Shown: piece by piece, positions 25,571 to 35,200 of the stretch
Layout of the letters: each line of letters opens with the position of its first letter
Numbering within the stretch: position 1 is the stretch's first letter
NCBI GenBank assembly: GCA_029881805.1
Contig: JAOULW010000005.1
Coordinates: 64,001 to 102,069 of the forward strand
Direction of reading: 5' to 3'
Origin: Candidatus Bathyarchaeota archaeon
GTDB lineage: Archaea > Thermoproteota > Bathyarchaeia > Bathyarchaeales > Bathycorpusculaceae
Length of the DNA: 38,069 nucleotides
The notes under the pieces: model-generated
Databases searched by the model: none
What the model saw: only the letters and a program-made list of their open reading frames with translations
Told to the model about the DNA's origin: nothing
Made by a program: the position numbers and the translations under genes

Positions 25571-26734
25571 CTACACAGACTCAAGTTGATTTGCCCAAAG
25601 TGACCATTTATATTCTTGGGCTATGCTGAAAAGGATCTCTAGTGATAATAAACTTCCATTTATTCCGTTAGTCATTATCACTGTTCCCTGTCCAGTTTCT
25701 GCGCATCCCATCATATTGCAGGTCGCTCCAGGCATGTTGACCCCTGGATGGGTAAAGAATACATCCTTTTCCTTTTCAATAATGAAGATTCCCAGTCCTT
25801 GTCCTGTAATACCCATGAATTCCTTTGGATTCAAGCTGATTTCAGGAGTAAACATTTTCTTTACCATCGAAGAAGATAATATTCTGCTAGATTTCCCATT
25901 AAAGGCATTCATTAATTCAACAACATATTTACCCAAATCCAACGGAGTCGTCAAAAGCCCTCCTTGAGCCAAAGCTGTTGGATGCAGACCAGGTTCTTTT
26001 GCTTCTCCCTTTTCATCATGAGGAACGGTCGCCTTTTTCTTCAATTCTTCCGATGGATACTCGAACGTGCTATTATTCATCTCGAGAGGTTTGAAAACTA
26101 TCTTACTCATTATAGCTGAAAAAGGTGTACCAGTGACGTCTTCTAACAATTTTTGAATAATCAAATAACCAAAGTTTGAGTAATCATGTTTCTTCCCAGG
26201 AAAAGTGAGGACTTTTACAGGACCATTGACTGCAGGAGATTCGCCATTAAGTACTTGATTGAGAGTCGGTGTCTTTTCTTTCTCTATCTCAAAACCGCCA
26301 TCAGGACGATTGATTCCAGAAGTGTGCGTCAAAAGATGTCTAAGATTAATTTTTGTTTCTCCAGTGTACTCATTATTTGGAATTTTCCAAGTCACCAGTT
26401 TATCATTTACGCTTCCATCTAAATCGAGCGATTTCCTTTCCACGAGATGTAAAATTGCCGCTGCAGTAAGAGCTTTTGAAGTTGACCCGGCTTCAAAGAG
26501 CGTATCTGTTGTCGCAATATTTTCAGTTCTAACATCTTTTACTCCATAACTTTTCGCCCATTCTACTTCGTAATCATTGATTACTGAAATGCTTACTCCA
26601 GGCACCTTGAAGGACTGCATTCTTTCAAGAATACTGACTTTTCCTCCTGAAAAAGCGATGTTGAGCCCATCCTTATACTCAACTTCCTTTAGATTATTCT
26701 CTACTCTTTCAATACGTTCTTTGATTCTCAGCAT
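25571..26734 (-). CDS. Serine hydrolase of the beta-lactamase (class C)-like family
   Basis: This is a penicillin-binding-protein/beta-lactamase-fold hydrolase of 387 residues. The SxxK catalytic motif is AGSTSKALTAAAIL; YSNFGYLIIQKLLE is the YxN motif, and HPGVNMPG near the C-terminus is the HxG-like third motif. There is no signal peptide, so it would be cytoplasmic unless secreted another way. The N-terminal segment IKERIERVENNLKEVEY looks helical or coiled. Start ATG 26734, with TTG 26743 as an alternative. By eye the gene is more AT-rich than its neighbours, which may hint at transfer. Substrate unknown (peptide, ester or lactone). Confidence 0.85.
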   Translation of the reverse strand: MLRIKERIERVENNLKEVEYKDGLNIAFSGGKVSILERMQSFKVPGVSISVINDYEVEWAKSYGVKDVRTENIATTDTLFEAGSTSKALTAAAILHLVERKSLDLDGSVNDKLVTWKIPNNEYTGETKINLRHLLTHTSGINRPDGGFEIEKEKTPTLNQVLNGESPAVNGPVKVLTFPGKKHDYSNFGYLIIQKLLEDVTGTPFSAIMSKIVFKPLEMNNSTFEYPSEELKKKATVPHDEKGEAKEPGLHPTALAQGGLLTTPLDLGKYVVELMNAFNGKSSRILSSSMVKKMFTPEISLNPKEFMGITGQGLGIFIIEKEKDVFFTHPGVNMPGATCNMMGCAETGQGTVIMTNGINGSLLSLEILFSIAQEYKWSLWANQLESV

Positions 26735-26852
26735 TTCAACCAATCTCTATAACCCCAACAAGCTTGGATAATAAAAAGGCGACGCATAAATCAGAATATC
26801 ACATTTAAGAGTGTATGCTTGATGCTTCAGCATAACCACAGAAAAATGCTCT

Positions 26853-27341
26853 CTATTTCTTCTCTTCTAGCTTAACAACCTTGCAGCATCTTCGCTCTAG
26901 ATGGCCCATCAAATCCACGCCTGCTCTGCTCCTTTCCTCTTCCTCTTCCAGATATTTCTCGAAGCCTACTTCCCTAACCCGGTTATAGTTGTCTACAACA
27001 AACGGGTACCATTCTCTCTGGTATGCTGTGTTCTTGCAAGTGAGATAATCGTCGCATAACAAGCAACTTTTGAGCTCCTTCCCGGAGGCACATTTTCTGT
27101 TTTCGCAAGGCGCGCCTCCACCGTTCAGACACATAGGGCATTGCGCATTAGCAAACCATTCTAAGCCTTTTCTGAACTCTTCAAACTTGAAGGATTTAAC
27201 TACATGCCCTACCCAGTCGTAGCGAACTGTGTCAACCAGTCTTTTCAGTTCTCCCGCCATTGCTTTCACTCTTCCATTTCCATTCGGACATTGACCACAG
27301 TAAACACCGCATATACCGTATTGATTATTCCCCTTTTCCAC
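26853..27341 (-). CDS. DUF3795 cysteine-rich protein
   Basis: This is a 162-residue protein with the DUF3795 pattern: YGICGVYCGQCPNGNG at the start, then CPMCLNGGGAPCENRKC, and CLLCDDYLTCKNT, probably binding zinc or an Fe-S centre. The function of the family is unknown. The start is GTG 27341 with a strong GGTGGTGAT SD five bases upstream. It follows the hydrogenase maturation protease gene after 57 bases on the same strand and may be in the same transcript, but nothing ties it to hydrogenase function. Confidence 0.75.
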   Translation of the reverse strand: MEKGNNQYGICGVYCGQCPNGNGRVKAMAGELKRLVDTVRYDWVGHVVKSFKFEEFRKGLEWFANAQCPMCLNGGGAPCENRKCASGKELKSCLLCDDYLTCKNTAYQREWYPFVVDNYNRVREVGFEKYLEEEEERSRAGVDLMGHLERRCCKVVKLEEKK

Positions 27342-27398
27342 TTCAAATCACCACCAGTCATGACTAAAATAACGTTTGATGCTGATAAAAATAGCGCG

Positions 27399-27893
27399 CT
27401 AAAGGAGAACCTCCAGCAACGTACATACGACATTTTGTACTGAATTTCTGATTTCTGATGATAATTCTTCCCCAAAATCTACCTTCTTGGGTTCTAACAA
27501 CAACAAGGCGATTTTGGCGTTTATTGCTTTTCCAAGGTATTCGCAGAATATTCGTAGCGGAAGCATGTGCGTTGAGAATGCTGGGAAATTTGTCAATTCT
27601 TTCGGGCTAATGAGTCTAGATTCTCCCGGTTTTAACCCAAGAATTGCAGCATCTATTAGCAGTACGTGTGTTGGTTTGAAGTCTATTACTTGCTGAATGT
27701 AGCTTTCTGGAACGGTTTCACATTCGATCAGCAAAACTTTCTCAGAGACTTTTCCATGCAAGTCCTGAACTATTTTGACTCCAACATAATCGTCCATGCG
27801 AATTGGATTTCCAATGCCTGCTATAACGACTCTTTCAGCGTCTGAAAGCCACTTCTTCAATTCTTTTTTAATATTGTATTCTCCGCTGGCCAA
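27399..27893 (-). CDS. Hydrogenase maturation protease (HycI/HoxM/FrcD family)
   Basis: This endopeptidase removes the C-terminal peptide of the NiFe hydrogenase large subunit after nickel is inserted. Motifs are VIAGIGNPIRMDDYVGVKIV, with the metal-binding Asp of the DD pair, ECETVPESYI, and VLLIDAAILG. The protein has about 164 residues. I place the start at TTG 27893, with GGAG eight bases upstream; TTG 27908 is an alternative. It lies 30-45 bases after the MvhA stop, the last dedicated gene of the hydrogenase operon, and the large subunit does keep a 25-residue C-terminal tail to be cut. Confidence 0.9.
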   Translation of the reverse strand: MASGEYNIKKELKKWLSDAERVVIAGIGNPIRMDDYVGVKIVQDLHGKVSEKVLLIECETVPESYIQQVIDFKPTHVLLIDAAILGLKPGESRLISPKELTNFPAFSTHMLPLRIFCEYLGKAINAKIALLLLEPKKVDFGEELSSEIRNSVQNVVCTLLEVLL

Positions 27894-27940
27894 AGAATTT
27901 CTCCACAAGACCTAACAAAATGAGGATAGAGAAAAAAGGT

Positions 27941-29395
27941 TTATCTTTGCACTGTTCTGAGCAATTCTTTTTCGCTGTTGAATATTTCGATAGTTAGTGG
28001 CATCTGTCCAATTGCAAAGTGTGTGGCGCATCCGAAACATGGATCATAAGCTCTGAAAGCCATTTCAACCATGTTAAGCAAGCCTTGATCTACTTTGTTG
28101 CCGTGAATCAATCCTTTAGCCGCGTCACGAATTGACATGTTTATCGCTGGACAGTTGTTTGTGGTTGCCACGATCAGATTCACGTCCTTAATCAGCGCAT
28201 TCTCATCCAAAACGTAGTGGTGTATGAGCGTGCCTCTCGCGGCCTCAACAATGCCAACGCCTTCGCCTGGCTCACCCGGCTTGTTGCGTACTTCTGTGCT
28301 TGTTGTTTCTGGGTCTCTGCTCAATTCTAATGTGCGCTCAGCCGCATAAAGTAGCTCAATGAGTCTAGCCCAGTGGAAAGCCAATGTCGAATGTACGGGT
28401 TTTCCTCCCAAAGTTTTGTACATGAGCTCATGTTCTGCCTGTGCAAGGGGGGTCGTCATGCCGTTTGAAGCGTTAAGTCTTCCGAGTGGTCCAACGCGGT
28501 AAACGCCATTATCTGCGCCGTCCACCCAGCCTTTCCAGCCCACCTTTTTCAAGTATGGGAACTTCACGTAGGTCCATTCTTCAACGTGTTCTCCAATGTG
28601 GTTGAGATAATCCTTAGGCTCAAACTTTAAAAATTCCTTTCCAGATGGGTCTACCACGCGAATCTTGCCATCATAGAAATTGACTTTATTATTCTCGTCA
28701 ACCATGCCCATGTAATAAGTCTTCAGCGTGTAGGCATCACTCTTAATCAAATCAACATATTTGCTGTTTCCCAAAACAATGTCATGAAAGAGTTTCAAGG
28801 TGAATTTCGCAAACTCCACAGAGGAGGCAGCCATCTTTTCGATTTCCTGTCTATTCTCTTCATTTAGAGCCTTAGACATTCCACCTGGCAATCCGCACAC
28901 GGGGTGGGTAGCCTTTCCTCCGATTAGTTCGGTTATCCTCTGTCCGTATGCTCTGTGTTTAATCACTTCTTTGCCGATTTCCAAGCCTGCCTTCTCAATT
29001 ACACCGATGACATTTCGTTTCTCTGGAGGCGCATCTGGACCAACCACGAAATCTGGTCCACCGAGATAATAGAAATGCAATGTGTGGTCGTAAATGTAGT
29101 AGCCGCAATACATTAGTTCTCTAAGCTTCTTGGCTGCCGACGGCGGCTCTACATTGAATGCGGCGTCTAAGGCTTTTGTTCCAGCCATGTGGTGCGCAAC
29201 TGGGCAGACTCCGCAGATTCTGCTCGTCAGAAGTGGCATGTCTTCGGCTTTTCTTCCAATGCAGAATCTTTCAAAACCCCTGAGTTCGGGGACTTGCAAG
29301 TAGGCATTTGCGACTTCTCCTGCGTCATCAAGGAATATAGCTATTTTTCCATGTCCCTCGAGTCTCGTTACTGGGTCTATAAGTATCTTCTTCAT
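27941..29395 (-). CDS. mvhA: F420-non-reducing [NiFe] hydrogenase large subunit
   Basis: This is the nickel-binding catalytic subunit that splits H2. The two ligand pairs are RICGVCPVAHH (Cys61, Cys64) and DPCFGCATH (Cys453, Cys456, His459), so it is an all-cysteine, non-selenocysteine enzyme with both halves in one chain. The 25 residues after His459 are the expected maturation peptide. At 484 residues it has the usual length for Mvh/Vhu. The ATG overlaps the mvhG stop in TAATG, indicating coupling. The gene order mvhD-hdrC-hdrB-mvhG-mvhA fits a soluble H2:heterodisulfide/ferredoxin bifurcating complex. Confidence 0.95.
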   Translation of the reverse strand: MKKILIDPVTRLEGHGKIAIFLDDAGEVANAYLQVPELRGFERFCIGRKAEDMPLLTSRICGVCPVAHHMAGTKALDAAFNVEPPSAAKKLRELMYCGYYIYDHTLHFYYLGGPDFVVGPDAPPEKRNVIGVIEKAGLEIGKEVIKHRAYGQRITELIGGKATHPVCGLPGGMSKALNEENRQEIEKMAASSVEFAKFTLKLFHDIVLGNSKYVDLIKSDAYTLKTYYMGMVDENNKVNFYDGKIRVVDPSGKEFLKFEPKDYLNHIGEHVEEWTYVKFPYLKKVGWKGWVDGADNGVYRVGPLGRLNASNGMTTPLAQAEHELMYKTLGGKPVHSTLAFHWARLIELLYAAERTLELSRDPETTSTEVRNKPGEPGEGVGIVEAARGTLIHHYVLDENALIKDVNLIVATTNNCPAINMSIRDAAKGLIHGNKVDQGLLNMVEMAFRAYDPCFGCATHFAIGQMPLTIEIFNSEKELLRTVQR

Positions 29396-30375
29396 TACTT
29401 AATCACCTTCCTCCTGAGAATTGAAGCCGCTAAAGCGTACATGTAGAACGTTCCTATAGGGTCTTTGATTTGGCTCATCAGCTTCTCAACATCTTCCTCC
29501 GAATACTTCTCTTTCTCTTCTTCCAAGCCTAATATAGAAGCCAATGCGCTTATCATTGCTGCGCCCTGTTCAGGCGAGTTCGGGCAAGGTCCACCGCAAC
29601 CAGTGCAAGGCATGTCAGCGTTCAAGCATCTGGCACCGCATCCACCTCTAGTCGCTGGACCCATGCAAATTATACCTTGCTCCAACAGGCATCTTTCTGG
29701 TTCAGGAACCTTTTCATAAGTTCGATATATCTTGGTGATTTTCTTGTTTTCCTTCTTTCTTGGACATTCATCGCAGACTGATTTCAGTGGTGCCAATACC
29801 GAGCCTTTAGGTGGCAATTCGCCCTTTGCTATCGCTTCTACTGCAAATAATGTGCGTTCAACAGCAGGCGGGCAACCTGGCACATAGTAGTCAACATCGA
29901 CCACTTGGTCCAAGGTTCTAACGCTATCATAGAATTCGGGAATGTCCAGCTCTCCTTCTTTTACATGCACTGAAGGTTGAGGTGTTATCTTCTCAGCGTT
30001 TATTGTTGAAAAAGTGGAAAAGTACGCTTTTTCGAAAACTTCTTTTTTGTTTGCCATGTTTGCTAATCCAGGGACTCCGCCGAGGTGGGCGCACGCTCCG
30101 TAGGCGACAAGTATTTTTGATTTCTGTCTCAGAATTTTAGCCAAGTGTTCTTGTTCTGGGTTTCTTATTCCACCATTAAAGAAGCAGACGTCTACGTACT
30201 TGTCTGGCATGGCTTCAACGTCTTTGTATTTGATGTCCATGGCCACGGGCCAGAAAACAATGTCGGCTATTTGTATAACGTCAAGTATTTTCTCGTTTAT
30301 GTCCAATACTGCGATTTCGCAGCCACCGCAGCTCGCAGCCCAGTAAAAGGCTACTTTTAATTTGTCTTTGGCCAT
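29395..30375 (-). CDS. mvhG: F420-non-reducing [NiFe] hydrogenase small subunit
   Basis: This is the iron-sulfur subunit passing electrons from MvhA to MvhD. Cys16 and Cys19 (WAASCGGCE) start the proximal cluster, followed by GACAHLGGVPG and PGCPPAVE. The C-terminal part has CDECPRKK, CLLEQGIICMGPATRGGCGARC, and CTGCGGPCP for the medial and distal clusters. At 326 residues it fits MvhG. There is no Tat signal, in agreement with a cytoplasmic enzyme. The ATG follows directly on the hdrB stop (TAAATG). Confidence 0.93.
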   Translation of the reverse strand: MAKDKLKVAFYWAASCGGCEIAVLDINEKILDVIQIADIVFWPVAMDIKYKDVEAMPDKYVDVCFFNGGIRNPEQEHLAKILRQKSKILVAYGACAHLGGVPGLANMANKKEVFEKAYFSTFSTINAEKITPQPSVHVKEGELDIPEFYDSVRTLDQVVDVDYYVPGCPPAVERTLFAVEAIAKGELPPKGSVLAPLKSVCDECPRKKENKKITKIYRTYEKVPEPERCLLEQGIICMGPATRGGCGARCLNADMPCTGCGGPCPNSPEQGAAMISALASILGLEEEKEKYSEEDVEKLMSQIKDPIGTFYMYALAASILRRKVIK

Positions 30376-31266
30376 TTATTTCTCCCCTTCAGCAATCTGT
30401 TTCAAGATTTTGGAAGCGTCCACTCTGAGCTCGCCTATCGCGAGTTCTTCGGGTGATAAGCCCATTGCCAAACCAAGCAATTGCGGATAATGCAAGATCG
30501 GAATTCCGTACGTCTCATTGAACATTTTCTCTATGCGCAATTCGTTTGTATCATACATTATGTGGCAGAATGGGCAGATGGTTATCATGGCTTGAGCATC
30601 AACCATTTTAATGTGATTCAGCTTGTCTCTCGCAAGTTGTAGTGCAATCTTGTCGCTTACACCCACACTTGGGGCGCCGCAGCATTCAGTTTCATCCATA
30701 TAATCTAAGCATGTTGCGCCTGTAGCTTCGATCAAGGTCTTGAGTGTTTTAGGGTCTTCTGGGTCGTCAAACCCGATGAATTCTCTGGGTCTCAAAATGT
30801 GGCAGCCGTTGTGCTCAGCAACTTTAAGCGTAGTAAGTGGCTTAACGACAGTGTCCTTTATTTTTTCCAAGCCAACGTCCTCAATTAGCACCTGCATTAT
30901 GTGCTTCGCGTCTGCGGTTCCCTTGAATTCCAATCCAGCCTCTTTCAAATGCCGATTAATTTCTTCTCGTAACGCTTTGTCTTCTTTCAACACCTTGTTG
31001 ACTTTCTTCAAAGTGCCTGCGCAACCCGGGCAGAGAGTCAAAATGTTTAAGCCTTTCTGCTCAGCCAATGCTAAATTCCTAGCCGCAAGTATGAGCATCA
31101 TCTCGTGGCTAACAGGGTCCAACGGAAGACCACAACAGTTGAACTCTGGCATTTCAACAAGCTCTACGCCCAGTTTCTGGAGAACTTTCCGCGACGAGAT
31201 TTCGTAGGCTGACACTCGATAGGGAATTGCGCATCCGAGAAAGATTAGATATTTGTTCTCCGCCAT
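30376..31266 (-). CDS. hdrB: Heterodisulfide reductase subunit B
   Basis: This subunit carries the non-cubane [4Fe-4S] clusters that cleave a disulfide such as CoM-S-S-CoB. Two full CCG modules are visible: the first with LGC, C-x31-CC in EFNCCGLPLDP, and CPGC; the second HNGC, C-x39-CC in DETECCGAP, and CPFC. At about 296 residues it has the usual length. Start ATG 31266 has AGGTGAG seven bases upstream, the SD overlapping the end of hdrC; an in-frame GTG at 31278 is an alternative. It lies downstream of hdrC and upstream of mvhG. The real disulfide substrate in this organism is unproven. Confidence 0.93.
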   Translation of the reverse strand: MAENKYLIFLGCAIPYRVSAYEISSRKVLQKLGVELVEMPEFNCCGLPLDPVSHEMMLILAARNLALAEQKGLNILTLCPGCAGTLKKVNKVLKEDKALREEINRHLKEAGLEFKGTADAKHIMQVLIEDVGLEKIKDTVVKPLTTLKVAEHNGCHILRPREFIGFDDPEDPKTLKTLIEATGATCLDYMDETECCGAPSVGVSDKIALQLARDKLNHIKMVDAQAMITICPFCHIMYDTNELRIEKMFNETYGIPILHYPQLLGLAMGLSPEELAIGELRVDASKILKQIAEGEK

Positions 31267-31270
31267 TTTT

Positions 31271-31789
31271 TTACTCACCTTGCTTTTCCAAATGCTTCAA
31301 AAAACCTAATCCACGAAGCGTCTTGCATATGCTTTCCGGGTTGCCTTTCGGTAATGGAGGCAAACCCAAGGATTCTCGTTTCTTCATTCTCAATTCTGGA
31401 ATTTTGTAGGCGTAACCGGAATCAAGAACGCTTGAGACTTGTTCTTTAAAAACTCGGGGCACAATTCCTTTTTCAGCAGCCAAATTCCTTAACACACGGA
31501 TTACGCTGGCTACCTCTACGCCTTGCGGACAGCGGTCTGTGCATGTGAAGCATGATGCACACAGCCATAGCGTATCACTGTTTAGTACTCTTTCTTTAAG
31601 TCCAAGTTGCGTCATGCGAATTATCTGTCTCGGTCTGTAAGTCTCGCTGAATCTTGCGACTGGGCAGTCTGATGTGCATGTTCCACACTGGAAACACCGC
31701 ATCAGTTTTTCTCCGCCATGCATTTTTGTAATTTCATACTTGAATTTCGTATCTATTTCTGAAGCCTTAATCGGCTCTTTTTCTACCAT
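31271..31789 (-). CDS. hdrC: Heterodisulfide reductase subunit C
   Basis: This is a two-cluster ferredoxin-like subunit linking HdrA to HdrB. Its Cys motifs are CFQCGTCTSDCP (residues 32-43) and CASCFTCTDRCP (77-88), with the helical linker RQIIRMTQLGLKERVL between, as in HdrC/GlpC proteins. The length is 172 residues. Its ATG overlaps the mvhD stop in TAATG, and its stop overlaps the possible GTG start of hdrB. Confidence 0.92.
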   Translation of the reverse strand: MVEKEPIKASEIDTKFKYEITKMHGGEKLMRCFQCGTCTSDCPVARFSETYRPRQIIRMTQLGLKERVLNSDTLWLCASCFTCTDRCPQGVEVASVIRVLRNLAAEKGIVPRVFKEQVSSVLDSGYAYKIPELRMKKRESLGLPPLPKGNPESICKTLRGLGFLKHLEKQGE

Positions 31790-32226
31790 TATGCGTTTTT
31801 CTCCTTACTTTTTAAAGGGCTTGGTCCAAGCCTTTTTATTTGTTTCACCATGTCCCGCACAATAGAGGCAAATCTGTCGCCTTCGCTTGCTGAAACCCAT
31901 TCTAATCGCAAGCGTTCAGGTTCAATTCCGAAATCCTTTAGCACTTCTTTTAGAAGAGTTATCCTTCTCAAGGCTTTAAAGTTCCCGCTGATGTAATGAC
32001 AATCTGACGGTAGATGGCAGCCTGCTACAAGCACTCCGTCTGCGCCGTCTTTGAATGCTTCGAGAATGAATGCAGGGTCTATTCTGCCACTGCACATTAC
32101 GCGTATGATTCTTATGTTGGGAGGGTACTGAATTCGGCTCACCCCGGCTAGGTCTGCACCCGCATAAGAGCACCAGTTGCACAGAAAGCCGATGATTCTC
32201 GGTTCAAATTCGCCCTTTCCGCTCAT
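31789..32226 (-). CDS. mvhD: MvhD-type [2Fe-2S] adaptor subunit
   Basis: This small iron-sulfur protein of 145 residues couples the hydrogenase to HdrA. Conserved Cys are Cys16 and Cys19 (FLCNWCSYAGAD), Cys45 (VMCSGRIDP), Cys70 and Cys76 (GCHLPSDCHYISGN). The start is ATG 32226, which overlaps the hdrA stop in ATGA; the longer in-frame reading to 32334 lies inside hdrA and is rejected. A second MvhD-like protein is encoded at 35245-36000, but this one is the closest to canonical length. Confidence 0.92.
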   Translation of the reverse strand: MSGKGEFEPRIIGFLCNWCSYAGADLAGVSRIQYPPNIRIIRVMCSGRIDPAFILEAFKDGADGVLVAGCHLPSDCHYISGNFKALRRITLLKEVLKDFGIEPERLRLEWVSASEGDRFASIVRDMVKQIKRLGPSPLKSKEKNA

Positions 32227-35200
32227 GCTTCTACCTCCACTAGCGCAGCTTTGACCTGGGCAAGTATCTCTTCTGTCGTGAAGTGACCCATTATGATGGC
32301 TTTGGTTGGACAAGCTGTTCCGCAGGCTCCGCATCCCTTACATAAGGCTTCGGTCACGTGTGCAATGGGCTTGCCATCTTTTTCCTTCATTTCGATTGCA
32401 CCGTACGGGCATAGATATTCACAAATCCTGCAACCGCTACATAAATCTTCGTTCACGTTTGCTATGATTCCTTCCATCTCAAGTGTTGGTTTTGAGAGTA
32501 TGGTTGTTGCCCGTGCTGCCGCGGCGCATGCCTGAGCGATGCTTTCCTCAATGTATTTTGGAGAATGCGCCATTCCACAAAGGAAAACGCCGTCTGTGGC
32601 GAAGTCAACGGGTCTAAGTTTCATGTGGGCTTCCAAGAAGAACCCGTCCTTCGTTAATGGCACTTTGAGCATTTCTGCCACGCGCTTGTTGTCTGGGTTC
32701 GGAATCGTAGCTGCGCTCAGAACCACAAGGTCTGGTTCGATTTGAACCACTTCCTTAATTACGGGTTCCCAGAAAGTTACTTTTATTTTTCCATATTCGT
32801 TTGCAACTTCAGGCTTTCTTTCGTCTTCATAATTAATAAAAAGGACCCCTTTTGTTGCGGCCTCTCGATAATAGTCTTCTTTGAAGCCATAAGCGCGCAG
32901 GTCCTTGTATAAGACGTAAACTTCTGTTTCGGGGCTTACCTCTTTAATCTTCAGAGCGTTCTTGATCGCTTGTCCACAGCATATTCTTGCACAGTTCGGT
33001 CGTTCATCATTTCTCGCTCCGACGCATTGAATCATGACGACATTTCTAGCTCCAAATTCTCCATTCGCAATTTTTTCTTCCAGTTCATGCTGCGTCATCA
33101 CCTTTGGGTTTTTGCCATAAAGGTATTCAGTTGGCTTGTATTCGATTGCGCCTGTTGCAACTATTACTATTCCGTGTTCTACCTCCTTTTGTTCACCGTT
33201 TCGCTGTCTTATTTTTGATTTGAAGTTGCCAACAAAGCCAGTCAAATCAGCGACTTCTGCTCCTAAGTAAACATGGATTTTATCGTTTTCCATAACCGAC
33301 TTTATGAGAGCGTTCAGTTTCGCTTTAGGGTCATCTCTATCCAGCAAGTAATGAAGTGTACTTAAATGTCCGCCCAGTTCGTTTTCTCTTTCGACAAGAT
33401 GCACCTCAAACCCCTGCTTTGACAGCTCCACCGCAGCAGTCATGCCAGAGACACCACCACCAATAATCAAGCCAACAGGTGTAACGTTTATCAATGGCTT
33501 TTTTAACGGCTTCAAAAGCTTAGCCTTTGCAACTATTGACCGCACGAGATCTTTGGCTTTTTCTGTTGCTTCTTTAGGCTCGTGCATGTGCACCCAGCTG
33601 CACTGATCTCGAATGTTTGTCATCTCAAACAAGTAGGGGTTCAATCCAGCCTCTTGCACTGTCTCCTTGAATAAAGGTTCATGCGTACGGGGAGTGCAAG
33701 ATGCCACGATAACACGGTTAAGGTTGTTTTCTTGGATTTTTTCTCGGATGAGTTTCTGTGTATCCTGCGAGCATGTGTAGAGATTAGCTTCCGCATAGAC
33801 TACATTAGGCAAAGATTTAGCATATTCCACCAGTTCAGGGACGTTCACAACTCCGCCTATGTTAATGCCGCAGTGGCAAACGAAGACGCCAATTCGAGGC
33901 TCTTCTTGGCTTACGTCTCTCTCCGGCGGATATTCCTTAGGGGCTACAAGAGTGCCTCTTTCAGACGCAATCACACTCATCGCTTTAGCTGCTGCGCCAC
34001 TCGCTTGCGCAACGCTTTCGGGAATGTCCTTAGGAGCAGAGAACGCACCACACACGAATACACCTGGTTTTGACGTGTCTACGGGTGAGAAACTTGACGT
34101 TTCGCAGAATTTGTAGCTGTTGAGCCTAATTCCAAAGTTTTTAGCCAATGCTTCAACATTTTTTGGAGGTCGCATTCCAATTGACAAAACAATCATATCG
34201 AATTCTTCTGTCTTTGGAGTTTCATCCTCAACATAGTGAACAAAAAGGTTGCCTGTTCTCGGGTCTTCAGTCACGCCCGCTACTCTTGACCTTACGAACT
34301 TTATGCCCCACTCGTCTTTGGCACGATTATAGTAGGCGTCAAACTCTTTTCCATAGGCACGCATGTCCATGTAAAAGATTGTGCAATCAAGGTTCGAAGG
34401 CGTGTGTTCCTTAGCTATTACGGCTTCTTTCATGCCGTACATGCAACATGCGGCAGAACAATAGTTGTTTCCAAGCTGGAAATCTCTCGAACCAACACAT
34501 TGAATGAAAGCTATTTTCTTCGGAATGTCGCCGTCTGAAGATCTTAAAACCAGCCCGCCGTATGGTCCAGAAGCGCTCAAGATGCGTTCAAATTCAATGC
34601 TTGTAACGACATTCTGAAAGCGTCCATAACCGTACTCGCTTTTCAACCTTGCATCAAAGGCTTCGAATCCTGGTGCAAGAATTATTGAACCTACGTTCAG
34701 TGTGGCTTCGCTATCTTTTTGGTCATACTCTATTGCCTTTGCCTTGCAAATCTCGTAGCACGTCCCACATCCAATGCACTTTTCACGGTCAATCATGTAC
34801 TTTAGTGGAACTGCCTGGGGATATTCCACATAGATTGCGCATCTCTTGCTCAGCCCTTTATTGAACACGTCGACAGCTTCGATTGGGCATTTCTGTGCAC
34901 AGATGCCGCAGCCGTTGCATTTGTCTTCGATTATGTAACGGCTTCGTTTTCGAATTTTTACTTCGAAGTTTCCAACTTCACCGTCTAGTCCTGTTATTTC
35001 CGTGTTTGTCAAGATTGTGATGTTCGGGTGTCTTCCGGTTGCTACAAGCTTGGGCGAAAGAATGCACATTGAACAGTCGTTTGTTGGGAATGTCTTGTCG
35101 AGTTGAGCCATCACTCCGCCGATGCTTGGTCCTTGGTCGATTAAGTACACTTTGAAACCCGAATCTGCCAAGTCTAATGAGGCTTGTATGCCTGCAACTC

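Noticed and set aside
25556-25603. Possible selenocysteine or recoded TGA after ICPK in a zinc-ribbon-like start
   Set aside because: No further Cys pair or coding continuity follows the TGA, and the region is antisense to the serine hydrolase.
27941-29395. Possible selenocysteine hydrogenase
   Set aside because: The DPCFGCATH motif uses ordinary Cys codons and there is no in-frame TGA.
30740-31207. Plus-strand open frame of 155 codons
   Set aside because: Antisense shadow of hdrB, which is clearly coding with both CCG modules.
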